Below, one piece after another: positions 1-5,492 of a stretch of DNA of 8,045 bases. The DNA comes from Bdellovibrio sp. (GTDB lineage: Bacteria; Bdellovibrionota; UBA1018). The translations under genes were made by a program, and so were the position numbers. Under the pieces are notes generated by a model. The model searched no databases. It saw only the letters and a list, made by a program, of their open reading frames with translations, and was not told the origin of the DNA. The stretch lies in NCBI GenBank assembly GCA_016213345.1, contig JACRAO010000107.1, positions 1 to 8,045 of the forward strand, read 5' to 3'. How positions within the stretch are numbered: position 1 is the first letter of the stretch; each line of letters opens with the position of its first letter.

Positions 1-101
1 ACAACTTTAGCCATGGTTACGCCATGCGCAAAAGAAATTTGTGCCTGCATCAACAGACAAGAGCACATTAAAACAATAACTGATTTACTTATTAATTTCA
101 T
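1..101 (-). CDS. N-terminus of an exported protein (signal peptide), cut by the left window edge
   Basis: An ATG at 101-99 on the minus strand opens a frame with no stop to the window edge (34 codons). Its first residues, MKLISKSVIVLMCSCLLMQA, followed by QISFA-HG, look like a Sec signal peptide: a short basic n-region with two lysines, a hydrophobic core at about residues 7-19, and a small-x-Ala motif (S-F-A) before His26. Two cysteines lie in the core, but neither forms a convincing lipobox, so signal peptidase I cleavage is more likely than lipidation. A strong Shine-Dalgarno (AAAAGGGGG, about 115-107) sits 5 nt before the ATG, which supports both the gene and this start. The mature part is too short to identify. 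Periplasmic, outer-membrane or secreted fates are all possible. It is transcribed away from the tetR-type gene, with a minus-strand terminator upstream of it that would isolate it from other transcription. Confidence 0.72.
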   Translation of the reverse strand, partial: MKLISKSVIVLMCSCLLMQAQISFAHGVTMAKV

Positions 102-258
102 TTTATCCCCCTTTTGTACATTGTTTGTTAAAAGAATAATGTGCACGCAAAATGTGTACCACTATATTTTCTTATTATTTTTAGGGAGATAGCAAAAAGC
201 CAACCAACAAAAAGCCAAAAAGATACTGGAGTCACTTTGGAGGATAGAAATAAAACGC

Positions 259-299
259 AAAAAAGAAAACCCTCGTTCACTTTTTCAAGTGAGCGAGGG
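259..299 (-). terminator. Rho-independent terminator on the minus strand
   Basis: The arms at 270-282 and 287-299 pair over 13 bp with a single G.T wobble (276/293) around a 4-nt loop. On the minus strand the hairpin is followed at once by TTTTCTTTTTT (269-259), the classical terminator layout. On the plus strand there is no T-run after the stem, so it acts on minus-strand transcripts. No conventional minus-strand gene lies between it and the plus-strand TetR-type gene, so the transcript it ends must start within about 300-480. That could be a small RNA or the very short ORF at 313-357. It also insulates the exported-protein gene on its left. Confidence 0.8.
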
Positions 300-312
300 A
301 TCCCTACCTATT

Positions 313-357
313 TTAAAACGGATTGGCCAACAGAATTCCCCATTTTATATTTCCCAT
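313..357 (-). CDS. Candidate 14-codon small ORF or leader peptide ahead of a terminator
   Basis: ATG at 357-355 and TAA at 315-313 would encode MGNIKWGILLANPF. A good Shine-Dalgarno (GAAGGG, 370-365) lies 7 nt before the ATG, and the terminator hairpin starts 14 nt after the stop. A second, overlapping start in another frame at 343 (MGNSVGQSVLK, ending at 308) arises because a 10-bp sequence containing the ATG is repeated 14 bp away; it too has a weak GGGA in front of it. The peptide matches nothing I recognise. The unit could be a real small protein, a leader peptide, or a small RNA that carries a ribosome-binding site by chance. The evidence is the ordering of signals, not protein similarity. 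Confidence 0.3.
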   Translation of the reverse strand: MGNIKWGILLANPF

Positions 358-400
358 TTTATGTCCCTTCTCGGTTTATTTCCCGATAATTTCTACTTAT

Positions 401-409
401 TGGTATACT
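401..409 (+). promoter_or_regulatory. Extended -10 promoter element, likely for the TetR-type gene
   Basis: TGGTATACT carries a TG dinucleotide one base before TATACT, which matches TATAAT at five of six positions. No good -35 lies at the usual distance, as is common for extended -10 promoters. Transcription would begin near 416, giving a leader of about 90 nt that contains the inverted repeat at 441-466. On the opposite strand the same bases offer a weaker -10 (TATACC, 407-402) with TTGTAA (431-426) as a possible -35 at 18-bp spacing. That could drive the minus-strand unit ending at the 259-299 terminator. Confidence 0.4.
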
Positions 410-440
410 ATCACTGTGTTTGTGATTACAACGTACACAG

Positions 441-466
441 CTGACATAAAATGATTTTTATGTCAG
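441..466. promoter_or_regulatory. Perfect 11-bp inverted repeat, probable TetR-family operator
   Basis: CTGACATAAAA (441-451) and TTTTATGTCAG (456-466) are exact inverse complements separated by TGAT. The repeat ends 38 bp before the start codon of a TetR/AcrR-type gene. Proteins of this family bind as dimers to palindromes of roughly this size and often repress their own gene, so autoregulation is the natural reading. It lies downstream of the best plus-strand -10 (404-409), where a bound repressor would act as a roadblock. No T-run follows it on the plus strand, so a terminator role is unlikely. An RNA hairpin role in the leader cannot be excluded. Confidence 0.6.
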
Positions 467-504
467 ATTCGTAGCAATACTACTGTAATGAAAAGAGGCC
501 TATT

Positions 505-1107
505 ATGGCACGAAAAAAGAAATTAGATCTAGATGCGCTATTAGCTAAAATTGTAGAGTTGCTCTATAGACACAATCCTCATGAGCTTAGTTTTTCTATG
601 ATCTCACGAATAACAAAAATCCCACGTTCTACTCTTTATTATTATTTTGGAAATTCTAAAGAAGCCATGATCGAAGAAGCCGTTAAGTATGGCATGGAAC
701 ATTTTGTACAACTGATAACATTAAATAAATCAAAAGAACTCTTAGACTGGGACAGTTTTCAAAAAGCACGTCTTAACCAAGCTATACAGTTTATTCATGA
801 TTATCCTTGGGGACCTGGTCTTTATTTTCGTTTTAGAAATGATACAGGAAAAATAGGGCAAAGAATTCGTCAAATAGAAAACGAATATGTTAGAAAAACA
901 AAAGAAACATGGGAAGTCTATACTGGCTCAGAAGGAAATCTGCAATCCATTCGTCTTGCTAGCTATTTGAAACTAGGCCTTCTTTGGGGATTAGGTATTG
1001 ACGCTCCTATTTGGTACAACGAAAAAAGCAAAAAAAATATAGAACAAATCATTGCTGCTATCACTAAGGCAACAGCAACAATTATGAAATTACGATTGAC
1101 CACCTGA
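505..1107 (+). CDS. TetR/AcrR-family transcriptional regulator
   Basis: A 200-residue protein of typical TetR length. The N-terminal DNA-binding domain spans about residues 8-55. Its helix-turn-helix reads LSFSMISRITKIPRSTLYYY, followed by FGNSKEAM, the usual TetR ending in which the Y-Y-F segment leads into helix 4 and a basic K/E-rich turn. The rest is mainly helical and would form the dimerisation and ligand pocket. A PWGPGLYFRFRND segment at about 101-113 is distinctive, but I cannot tie it to a ligand. The ATG at 505 is supported by AGAGG (494-498) 6 nt upstream. The gene stands alone on its strand. The inverted repeat at 441-466 suggests autoregulation and perhaps control of the minus-strand unit next to it. 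Its regulon and ligand are unknown. Confidence 0.88.
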   Translation: MARKKKLDLDALLAKIVELLYRHNPHELSFSMISRITKIPRSTLYYYFGNSKEAMIEEAVKYGMEHFVQLITLNKSKELLDWDSFQKARLNQAIQFIHDYPWGPGLYFRFRNDTGKIGQRIRQIENEYVRKTKETWEVYTGSEGNLQSIRLASYLKLGLLWGLGIDAPIWYNEKSKKNIEQIIAAITKATATIMKLRLTT

Positions 1108-1112
1108 CATAG

Positions 1113-1136
1113 GGGGCTATCGCTAACAGAAGCCTC
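1113..1136 (+). terminator. Weak possible terminator after the TetR-type gene
   Basis: GGGGCT (1113-1118) can pair with AGCCTC (1131-1136) with one G.T pair around a 12-nt loop, shortly after the stop codon. It is followed by a moderately T-rich stretch (ATTGTTCATCTTTCC). The stem is short and the T-tract is interrupted, so this is only a candidate. It also lies downstream of tRNA-Glu on the other strand, where no T-run follows it. Confidence 0.22.
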
Positions 1137-1186
1137 ATTGTTCATCTTTCCAAAACAACATAGTTCTCAGTATATACTCCGAAAAT

Positions 1187-1261
1187 CGTCCCCATGGGGA
1201 TTCGAACCCCAGTTACCGCCGTGAAAAGGCGATGTCCTAGGCCGGGCTAGACGATGGGGAC
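1187..1261 (-). tRNA. tRNA-Glu (anticodon UUC)
   Basis: Read on the minus strand, the acceptor arms GTCCCCA and TGGGGAC pair perfectly over 7 bp, and the discriminator is G. The anticodon stem CGCC/GGCG closes the loop TTTTCAC, giving anticodon TTC, which decodes GAA/GAG. The T arm is TGGGG-TTCGAAT-CCCCA. The body closely resembles Escherichia coli tRNA-Glu but has a D-loop two bases longer, 75 nt in all. CCA is not encoded: the bases after the discriminator are ATT, so CCA must be added by the nucleotidyltransferase after 3' trimming. It begins 23 nt after the stop of the PanE-like gene on the same strand and is probably co-transcribed with it. A TATAAT sits only 4 nt before the mature 5' end, too close for an ordinary promoter. 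Confidence 0.96.
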
Positions 1262-1284
1262 ACAAATTATACAAAGATCAATCA

Positions 1285-2226
1285 TTACCCTTGTGTTCTC
1301 TTTTTTTCAAGAGACAAAATCAATTGAGTCAATTTCTTATTATATGGAACTAAAATACCATGTTCTTTTGCTAAATCCACTACCCTACCATTAAGCCACG
1401 CAATCTCAGTCTGCTTGCCTCTATGTAAATCCTGAAACATTGAATTGTAATTTGAAGCCGTCTTTTTAAAAACCGAAAACACCTCACGCCTATCCCTTTT
1501 ACCAAACAAAACCCCATCCTGCCTTGCAACACAGCATGCTTCATCCAATATCTTTGCCATATGCACCCTAAACTGCTTATTTTTGATAAGCTCACCATTG
1601 CTTACTTCATGCACAGAAGCCAAAGCATTTCCAGCCACATTACTTAAGGCTTTTTGCCACTCTGCCTGTTTACAGTCCCAAACCCTCTTAACTCTAAACT
1701 TAGCAGCACGAAAAAGTAACACTAGATCATTTAGTTTATCTACATTTTTACCATAAACTAAAACCTGATTTCCCCCAGCAAAATATAACTGACTTAACTC
1801 CTCTAATCTCACACCAAACCAAAAAAGAACTCTTATTATATGTCTAGCTGAAAAAAACTTCCTTGCCTCTGTAAAAATCCCCAATCCATTTTGACATAAA
1901 ACAACCTTGCACCCGAAAGAAAATCGCTTTTTTATCTCAGAAAAAACACCTTTTAGATTATAAGCTTTTGTTGCAACAATAATGAAAGAATTCTTAGGAA
2001 ATCTATCAACTCCATCCCATCCTATACAAGGAATCAGATATTTTCTATTTTTTCTCTTATTTACAAAAACAATCTCCTTTTGAAATTCCCTTCCTCTCCA
2101 ATGTTGATTAGTAATTACTTTGACACTGGCTAATTTTGAAAATTTTAAAGCTAAAAAACTGCCAACCGAACCACCACCTATAATGTAAATAGAACAAGAA
2201 AAATAAAATGTTTGTTTTTGATTCAC
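1285..2226 (-). CDS. panE: Ketopantoate reductase family protein (ApbA/PanE)
   Basis: A 313-residue NADPH-dependent 2-dehydropantoate 2-reductase type protein. The reaction in the family converts ketopantoate to pantoate for pantothenate and CoA synthesis in the cytoplasm. The N-terminal Rossmann fold carries IIGGGSVGS (15-23). CQNGLG (111-116) supplies the conserved Asn-Gly. The C-terminal helical domain has EWQKALSNVAGN with Lys192, Asn196 and Asn200, and NSMFQDLHRGKQTEI with Ser262 and Glu274. These match in spacing the E. coli catalytic and binding residues Lys176, Asn180, Asn184, Ser244 and Glu256. The GTG start overlaps the glutaredoxin stop (GTGA), and no Shine-Dalgarno is visible, so translation is probably coupled. 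The N-terminus is about 12 residues longer than usual. No other pantothenate gene is nearby, so a paralogue acting on another 2-keto acid remains possible. Confidence 0.85.
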   Translation of the reverse strand: MNQKQTFYFSCSIYIIGGGSVGSFLALKFSKLASVKVITNQHWRGREFQKEIVFVNKRKNRKYLIPCIGWDGVDRFPKNSFIIVATKAYNLKGVFSEIKKRFSFGCKVVLCQNGLGIFTEARKFFSARHIIRVLFWFGVRLEELSQLYFAGGNQVLVYGKNVDKLNDLVLLFRAAKFRVKRVWDCKQAEWQKALSNVAGNALASVHEVSNGELIKNKQFRVHMAKILDEACCVARQDGVLFGKRDRREVFSVFKKTASNYNSMFQDLHRGKQTEIAWLNGRVVDLAKEHGILVPYNKKLTQLILSLEKKRTQG

Positions 2227-2480
2227 AAATGCTTTAATGAATTTAACTTGTCATTTGTATCTAAAACCTCTAGCTCTGAAAAACCACCAATAAGTTTGTC
2301 ACCAAAAAATATCTGAGGCATTGTCTTCATACCAGAAAGCTTATAAAGCCTGTCCCACTCGGCGTCATTATTTTCGTTTACTAATTTTTCTTCAAACGCA
2401 ACGTCCCGTCTTGTCATTAACGCCTTAGCTTTTTCACAATACGGACACCCAACCATAGTATAAATTATCACTTTATTCAT
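2223..2480 (-). CDS. grxC: Glutaredoxin, dithiol class I (GrxC-like)
   Basis: An 85-residue cytoplasmic thiol-disulfide oxidoreductase that uses glutathione. It has the complete thioredoxin-fold signature of the family: the CPYC active site at residues 12-15, the cis-proline motif TMPQIF (53-58), and the glutathione-contacting GG at 65-66. Length and pattern closely match E. coli glutaredoxin 3 (IYT...CPYC..AKAL...PQIF...IGG). CPYC marks the dithiol redox class, not the monothiol CGFS iron-sulfur carriers. Its ATG overlaps the frataxin TGA in an ATGA junction, and its own stop overlaps the GTG of the PanE-like gene. All three are therefore likely co-translated from one message. Pairing with frataxin suggests a role in maintaining cysteine or iron-sulfur redox state. 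Confidence 0.93.
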   Translation of the reverse strand: MNKVIIYTMVGCPYCEKAKALMTRRDVAFEEKLVNENNDAEWDRLYKLSGMKTMPQIFFGDKLIGGFSELEVLDTNDKLNSLKHL

Positions 2481-2845
2481 AACCTAAAATCTACTCCTGT
2501 CATTTCCTTTAAATACGACTTCAATAAAGCCTTGAACTCTATACCACGCTCTTTGTTATCGCATCTCTCTTGCCATCTCTCTTGCCACCACTCATGTTTA
2601 TCAAAGTCATAATTAAAATGATAAGCCAACCCCTTAGATGCAATCGCCACCCAAAGTTGTCTCACTGAAGGCTGCGCACTGAAAATACACTTTGACCCAT
2701 CCTGAAAGCTAATGGTCATAGATCCTAAAGCCTGCTCACACTCAGCCACATCAGGATCAATATCAACAAAAGCTGCTTCGACCTGATCGAATGTTTGTTT
2801 CAAAATCTCTCGATATTCCTTTTCAGAAATGCATGGGTTACCCAC
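2477..2845 (-). CDS. cyaY: Frataxin homologue CyaY
   Basis: A 122-residue protein; E. coli CyaY is 106. In bacteria CyaY binds iron and the cysteine desulfurase IscS and modulates iron-sulfur cluster assembly. Recognition rests on the fold-specific run MTISFQDGSKCIFSAQ, then PSVRQLWVA, then YHFNYD with a following tryptophan (85 is near KHEWW), in the same order as E. coli TITFENGSKIII, LHQVWLA, YHFD and DEW. The N-terminal helix is acidic (EKEYREILKQTFDQVEAAFVD), as expected of the iron/IscS face. Just after the conserved tryptophan, WQER is repeated by an exact 12-bp tandem duplication (2562-2585), which accounts for part of the extra length. The only in-frame start is GTG at 2845; an in-frame TAA stands 9 nt upstream. 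No Shine-Dalgarno is visible, so initiation may be coupled to the transporter gene or leaderless. Confidence 0.86.
   Translation of the reverse strand: MGNPCISEKEYREILKQTFDQVEAAFVDIDPDVAECEQALGSMTISFQDGSKCIFSAQPSVRQLWVAIASKGLAYHFNYDFDKHEWWQERWQERCDNKERGIEFKALLKSYLKEMTGVDFRL
2562..2585. repeat. 12-bp tandem duplication inside cyaY
   Basis: CATCTCTCTTGC occurs twice in exact tandem. It is in frame on the minus strand and encodes WQER twice. Perfect identity at DNA level, including third codon positions, points to a recent slippage duplication or an unstable tract. Confidence 0.85.
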
Positions 2846-2868
2846 ATGTGATTACATATCATTTTTTT

Positions 2869-2883
2869 ACTGGTTTAACCAGT
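2869..2883. promoter_or_regulatory. 15-bp palindrome between transporter gene and cyaY
   Basis: ACTGGTT-T-AACCAGT forms two perfect 7-base arms around one base, in the 42-nt gap between the transporter stop and the cyaY GTG. On the minus strand it is followed by a run of A, not T, so it is not a normal terminator for the operon. On the plus strand TTTT follows, but no plus-strand gene precedes it. It could be a protein-binding operator for cyaY or an mRNA-stabilising hairpin at the transporter 3' end. A TGTAAT lies just before the cyaY start, without a convincing -35. Confidence 0.35.
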
Positions 2884-2887
2884 TTTA

Positions 2888-4219
2888 TCAATGAGTTGAA
2901 TCGGAGTGTGGTCTTGCATTCCACAAAACCAACATTAAAACTGCACCAACTACAGAAAATCCAATCATACTAGGTCCCCACGACCCCCACCCAAAATGAT
3001 CCAAAAGCCACCCCATACCTAAACCAACAGCAGAACCACCAATGTATTGCATTCCATCAAACATTCCAGCCGCTGTGGCAGCAGCTTTCTTTCCGCCAAA
3101 ATCCATAGAACAAGTCCCAGAAAGCATGGAGTGAACAATACTAATTGCAAATGAATTTAAAATAAAAGCAAATATCACCCAGTTTATACTTGGTGATGCC
3201 CAAATAATGGATAAGCATAAAATTTGTAAAAAATAGCCCAAAAATGCCACTGGCGGTCTCCGGCTTTTAAAAACCCAATCTGAAATAGTTCCAGCAAACA
3301 AAGCTCCAAAAATACCAGCAACTACAACAGCCATAGCTCCTTTTTGAAATACAGAAGAATTTAATGCCAAATGCTGAGCTTCGTCCATATATCTAGGAAA
3401 CCACTGTTCAAATCCATGTCTCACAAAACCAGTACAAAATTCAGCAAAAGCAATCGTCAATGTAATTGGATTAGTAAACACCTTGTTAAAAACATATTGA
3501 AAACTAACCTGCTCTTTATCCCCACTCGAAGCATCTTGCACATCCAATGGTTTTAAACCGCAATCTTCAGGATTATTTTGAACAAACAAATAAGTCAAAA
3601 ATGACATAACCGCAATAATGCCAGATGGAACAAAAAATACCCATTGCCATGGAAGTGCAAGCACCAGTATAGGACCGATAAAATAAATAAGCGCCCGTCC
3701 ACTTTGTATCATAGCTCCAAATATTGCCGAAAACACACCACGTTCACTAATATGAAACCAACTCGCATTTACTTTAATCAGTGAAAGCGCACTATAAGAC
3801 TGAAAATAAGAATTCATTGCCCAGACGGTAGCAAAATAACCCAATAAAAATGTGCCGGTACCCAAAAATCCTAAATATGCACCCAGTCCAAACAGAATAT
3901 TAAAAAATATCGTACCAATAGACCCAATAAGCATGGCTCGCCGGCCGCCAATCTTATCTGCAATGGGACCATTAAAAAAAGCAGAAAAACCATAAATCGA
4001 AAGCGCCGCTGTAATAATGGCACCTATCTGAGTTTTATCCCAACCATAAGTATTAGAAAGAGACTTATTAACAAAAGACAAATTATATCGTCCCATGTAC
4101 ATAGCCGAATACGTAAGCCCTAGAGTTAGCCAATTTAGGCATCTTCTTGTCCTAAAATCCCATGAATGAACAATCCTAGTATCTGTAGGCTGCGTCTTTA
4201 CACTTTGTACACTTGGCAT
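2888..4219 (-). CDS. MFS transporter of the organophosphate:phosphate antiporter (GlpT/UhpT) type
   Basis: A 443-residue inner-membrane protein with about 12 hydrophobic segments. The loop 2-3 signature GPIADKIGGRR (residues 84-94) is typical of the major facilitator superfamily. Two arginines that bind substrate phosphate in GlpT (Arg45, Arg269) have counterparts here: Arg44 in YMGRYNLSF and Arg267 in FVRHGFEQW. The loop WF-ISERG (about 154-161) also matches. However, the helix-5 histidine of GlpT (in AHNVGG) is replaced (MIQSGR), so glycerol-3-phosphate specificity should not be assumed; a phosphorylated sugar or other anion is inferred. I chose ATG 4219 because AAAGGGG lies 8 nt before it. 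A GTG at 4237 would add six residues but overlaps that ribosome-binding site and has none of its own. The gene follows rnd after 28 nt. Confidence 0.82.
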   Translation of the reverse strand: MPSVQSVKTQPTDTRIVHSWDFRTRRCLNWLTLGLTYSAMYMGRYNLSFVNKSLSNTYGWDKTQIGAIITAALSIYGFSAFFNGPIADKIGGRRAMLIGSIGTIFFNILFGLGAYLGFLGTGTFLLGYFATVWAMNSYFQSYSALSLIKVNASWFHISERGVFSAIFGAMIQSGRALIYFIGPILVLALPWQWVFFVPSGIIAVMSFLTYLFVQNNPEDCGLKPLDVQDASSGDKEQVSFQYVFNKVFTNPITLTIAFAEFCTGFVRHGFEQWFPRYMDEAQHLALNSSVFQKGAMAVVVAGIFGALFAGTISDWVFKSRRPPVAFLGYFLQILCLSIIWASPSINWVIFAFILNSFAISIVHSMLSGTCSMDFGGKKAAATAAGMFDGMQYIGGSAVGLGMGWLLDHFGWGSWGPSMIGFSVVGAVLMLVLWNARPHSDSTH

Positions 4220-4220
4220 A

Positions 4221-4246
4221 ACAGAATCCCCTTTCACAGGTTCTGT
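4221..4246 (-). promoter_or_regulatory. Possible mRNA hairpin covering the transporter ribosome-binding site
   Basis: On the minus-strand message ACAGAA (4246-4241) pairs with TTCTGT (4226-4221). CC next to the first arm can extend the stem against GG of the AAAGGGG ribosome-binding site, with one bulged A. The structure ends two bases before the ATG at 4219. It could limit transporter translation unless ribosomes finishing rnd open it. The stem is short, so this is a candidate only. Confidence 0.3.
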
Positions 4247-4247
4247 C

Positions 4248-5492
4248 TCACAAGTGCTTTTTTAAATCAATGAGTTTCATTTCTTTATCTTTTATGCACA
4301 AGGCTATTTCACCTTTTAAAAATGACCATAGCTCTTCTCCGATGAGCTCACAAGCTTTCTGGGTTAATATCTTCTCTTCAACCCAAGCATATGGCCAATC
4401 ATGTGGATTTTTTGCATTGGAGCGGATTAATTGTAAATATTGAGATGATTTAATTAAATACTTAAGTGCTATCTGATGTTTTTTTGCGCACACCGCAGCA
4501 TAACATGTCAACAAATTTATCACTTGCTGCTCTTTTGCGGTTGGAGTTTTTTTAACTTCGAATTTGTGCGGTGTCACAGCACCAACTAATGCATTATGAA
4601 TAGTTTCTAAAATGGTTTTCCCGCTTTTTTGCATTTCACCTTTAGAAATTCCTCTAAAATTTTTTAAATGCTGAACATCTTTCGGACGAACCATCGCTAA
4701 ATCTAAAAGCACTCCATCATCTGCAAGCCATCTCCTTGGAATATTTAACTCCCTCACACGCGCCTCTCTCCACTTCATTAGCGCAACAAGAGCGGCAAAA
4801 GACTCAACATCTAATTTTCGTCCACTAGCTAGTTTTTCAGCCAAAAATATAGGGTCTGGAACATAAAGTAAGGGGTCTTCATACTGTGCAGAAAGCTCTA
4901 AAGCCCAAGCCTTTCTATTTAATTTTTCTAATTTTTCTAATAATTTTTTACATAAATAAACTAAATGAATCACATCTGCATGTGCATATTCTAGCAATGG
5001 TTTCGGCAATGGCCTGACTCCCCAATGTGATCTCGCATGGCCTTTTTTTATTTGTACCCCCAATTCTTCCTTTAATAAAAAAGACAAGCCAACGCTGTCG
5101 CCATATCCACAAAGTGCTGAAGCAATAGAAGTATCCAAACATGGGGAAACGAAAAAACCGTGAGCAGTATAAAAGCATTCTTGATCCCCCTGAATAGCGT
5201 GTCCGACTTTTAAAATATTTTTGTCTTTAAAAACTTGAAGAAGCGGATCTAGATTTTCACTTCCCATATGAGCATCGACTACCCAGGATTGTTTTTCTGT
5301 GGCTACCTGGATAATTTCAAGCCTGGGGAAAAAAGATGTTTCTTTTACAAATTCAGTATCAAAACCTATGATTGTCTCTTGTTTTAGAGCTAAACAAAGA
5401 TCCAATATTTCATTAGATTTCGTTATAAATGAGAAATTGTTGTCACACACGTTTTCACTATATCCGCTCTTTACCAAACCATCAAGCAGCAT
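4248..5492 (-). CDS. rnd: Ribonuclease D (DEDDy 3'-5' exoribonuclease with HRDC-like C-terminus)
   Basis: A 414-residue cytoplasmic exonuclease; the family trims the 3' ends of tRNA precursors and other small RNAs. The catalytic domain (about 20-190) has all DEDDy metal-binding residues: Asp45 and Glu47 in GFDTEF, Asp103 in VGHAIQGDQECF, and Tyr169 and Asp173 in YAHADVIHL. The RNase D signature SHWGVRPLP...LEYA stands between them. An HRDC domain follows at about 230-300 (LMKWREARVRELNIPRRWL...), and a second helical region at about 320-395 fits the second HRDC of full-length RNase D; E. coli has 375 residues. The ATG overlaps the end of the upstream gene by 11 nt and has no Shine-Dalgarno, so it is probably translationally coupled. 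The downstream tRNA-Glu on the same strand lacks an encoded CCA, so its 3' end needs such trimming. Confidence 0.93.
   Translation of the reverse strand: MLLDGLVKSGYSENVCDNNFSFITKSNEILDLCLALKQETIIGFDTEFVKETSFFPRLEIIQVATEKQSWVVDAHMGSENLDPLLQVFKDKNILKVGHAIQGDQECFYTAHGFFVSPCLDTSIASALCGYGDSVGLSFLLKEELGVQIKKGHARSHWGVRPLPKPLLEYAHADVIHLVYLCKKLLEKLEKLNRKAWALELSAQYEDPLLYVPDPIFLAEKLASGRKLDVESFAALVALMKWREARVRELNIPRRWLADDGVLLDLAMVRPKDVQHLKNFRGISKGEMQKSGKTILETIHNALVGAVTPHKFEVKKTPTAKEQQVINLLTCYAAVCAKKHQIALKYLIKSSQYLQLIRSNAKNPHDWPYAWVEEKILTQKACELIGEELWSFLKGEIALCIKDKEMKLIDLKKHL

Larger units (their letters stand above)
102..504. other. Signal-rich intergenic region between exported-protein gene and TetR-type gene
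   Basis: About 400 bases without a conventional gene. From left to right it holds the Shine-Dalgarno of the exported-protein gene (107-115), a direct repeat of AAAAAGCCAA (194-203 and 209-218), a 13-bp hairpin with a minus-strand T-tract (259-299), the palindromes TTTTAAAA (311-318) and TTGGCCAA (323-330), a very small minus-strand ORF with a Shine-Dalgarno (313-357), a 14-bp-spaced direct repeat of CCCATTTTAT (339-348 and 353-362), an extended -10 element (401-409), and an 11-bp inverted repeat (441-466). An 82-codon plus-strand frame across 141-389 begins with an unsupported GTG and reads through the hairpin, so I do not count it as a gene. Confidence 0.6.

Noticed and set aside
194..218. 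AAAAAGCCAA direct repeat
   Set aside because: Only two short AT-rich copies 15 bp apart with no associated element. There are not enough copies for an array and no structure.
141..389. 82-codon plus-strand frame in the left intergenic region
   Set aside because: It starts at a GTG without a Shine-Dalgarno, has a low-complexity Lys/Thr/Phe-rich composition, and reads straight through the terminator hairpin at 259-299.
963..1145. 60-codon minus-strand frame opposite the TetR-type gene end
   Set aside because: It is the antisense shadow of a well-supported gene, with no ribosome-binding site and no recognisable content.
1164..1182. AGTATATACT palindrome (1169-1178) downstream of tRNA-Glu
   Set aside because: A ten-base AT-rich palindrome without a T-tract or a neighbouring start. 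It fits chance in an AT-rich gap and is too weak for a terminator.
1262..1272. Perfect TATAAT (1271-1266, minus strand) just before tRNA-Glu
   Set aside because: It ends 4 nt before the mature 5' end, so a normal start site would fall inside the tRNA. No -35 is present at the right distance. Co-transcription with the PanE-like gene is more likely.
1892..1901. Ten-base match to the TetR operator arm inside the PanE-like gene
   Set aside because: It encodes the conserved VLCQNG motif and lacks the second arm, so coding constraint and chance explain it.
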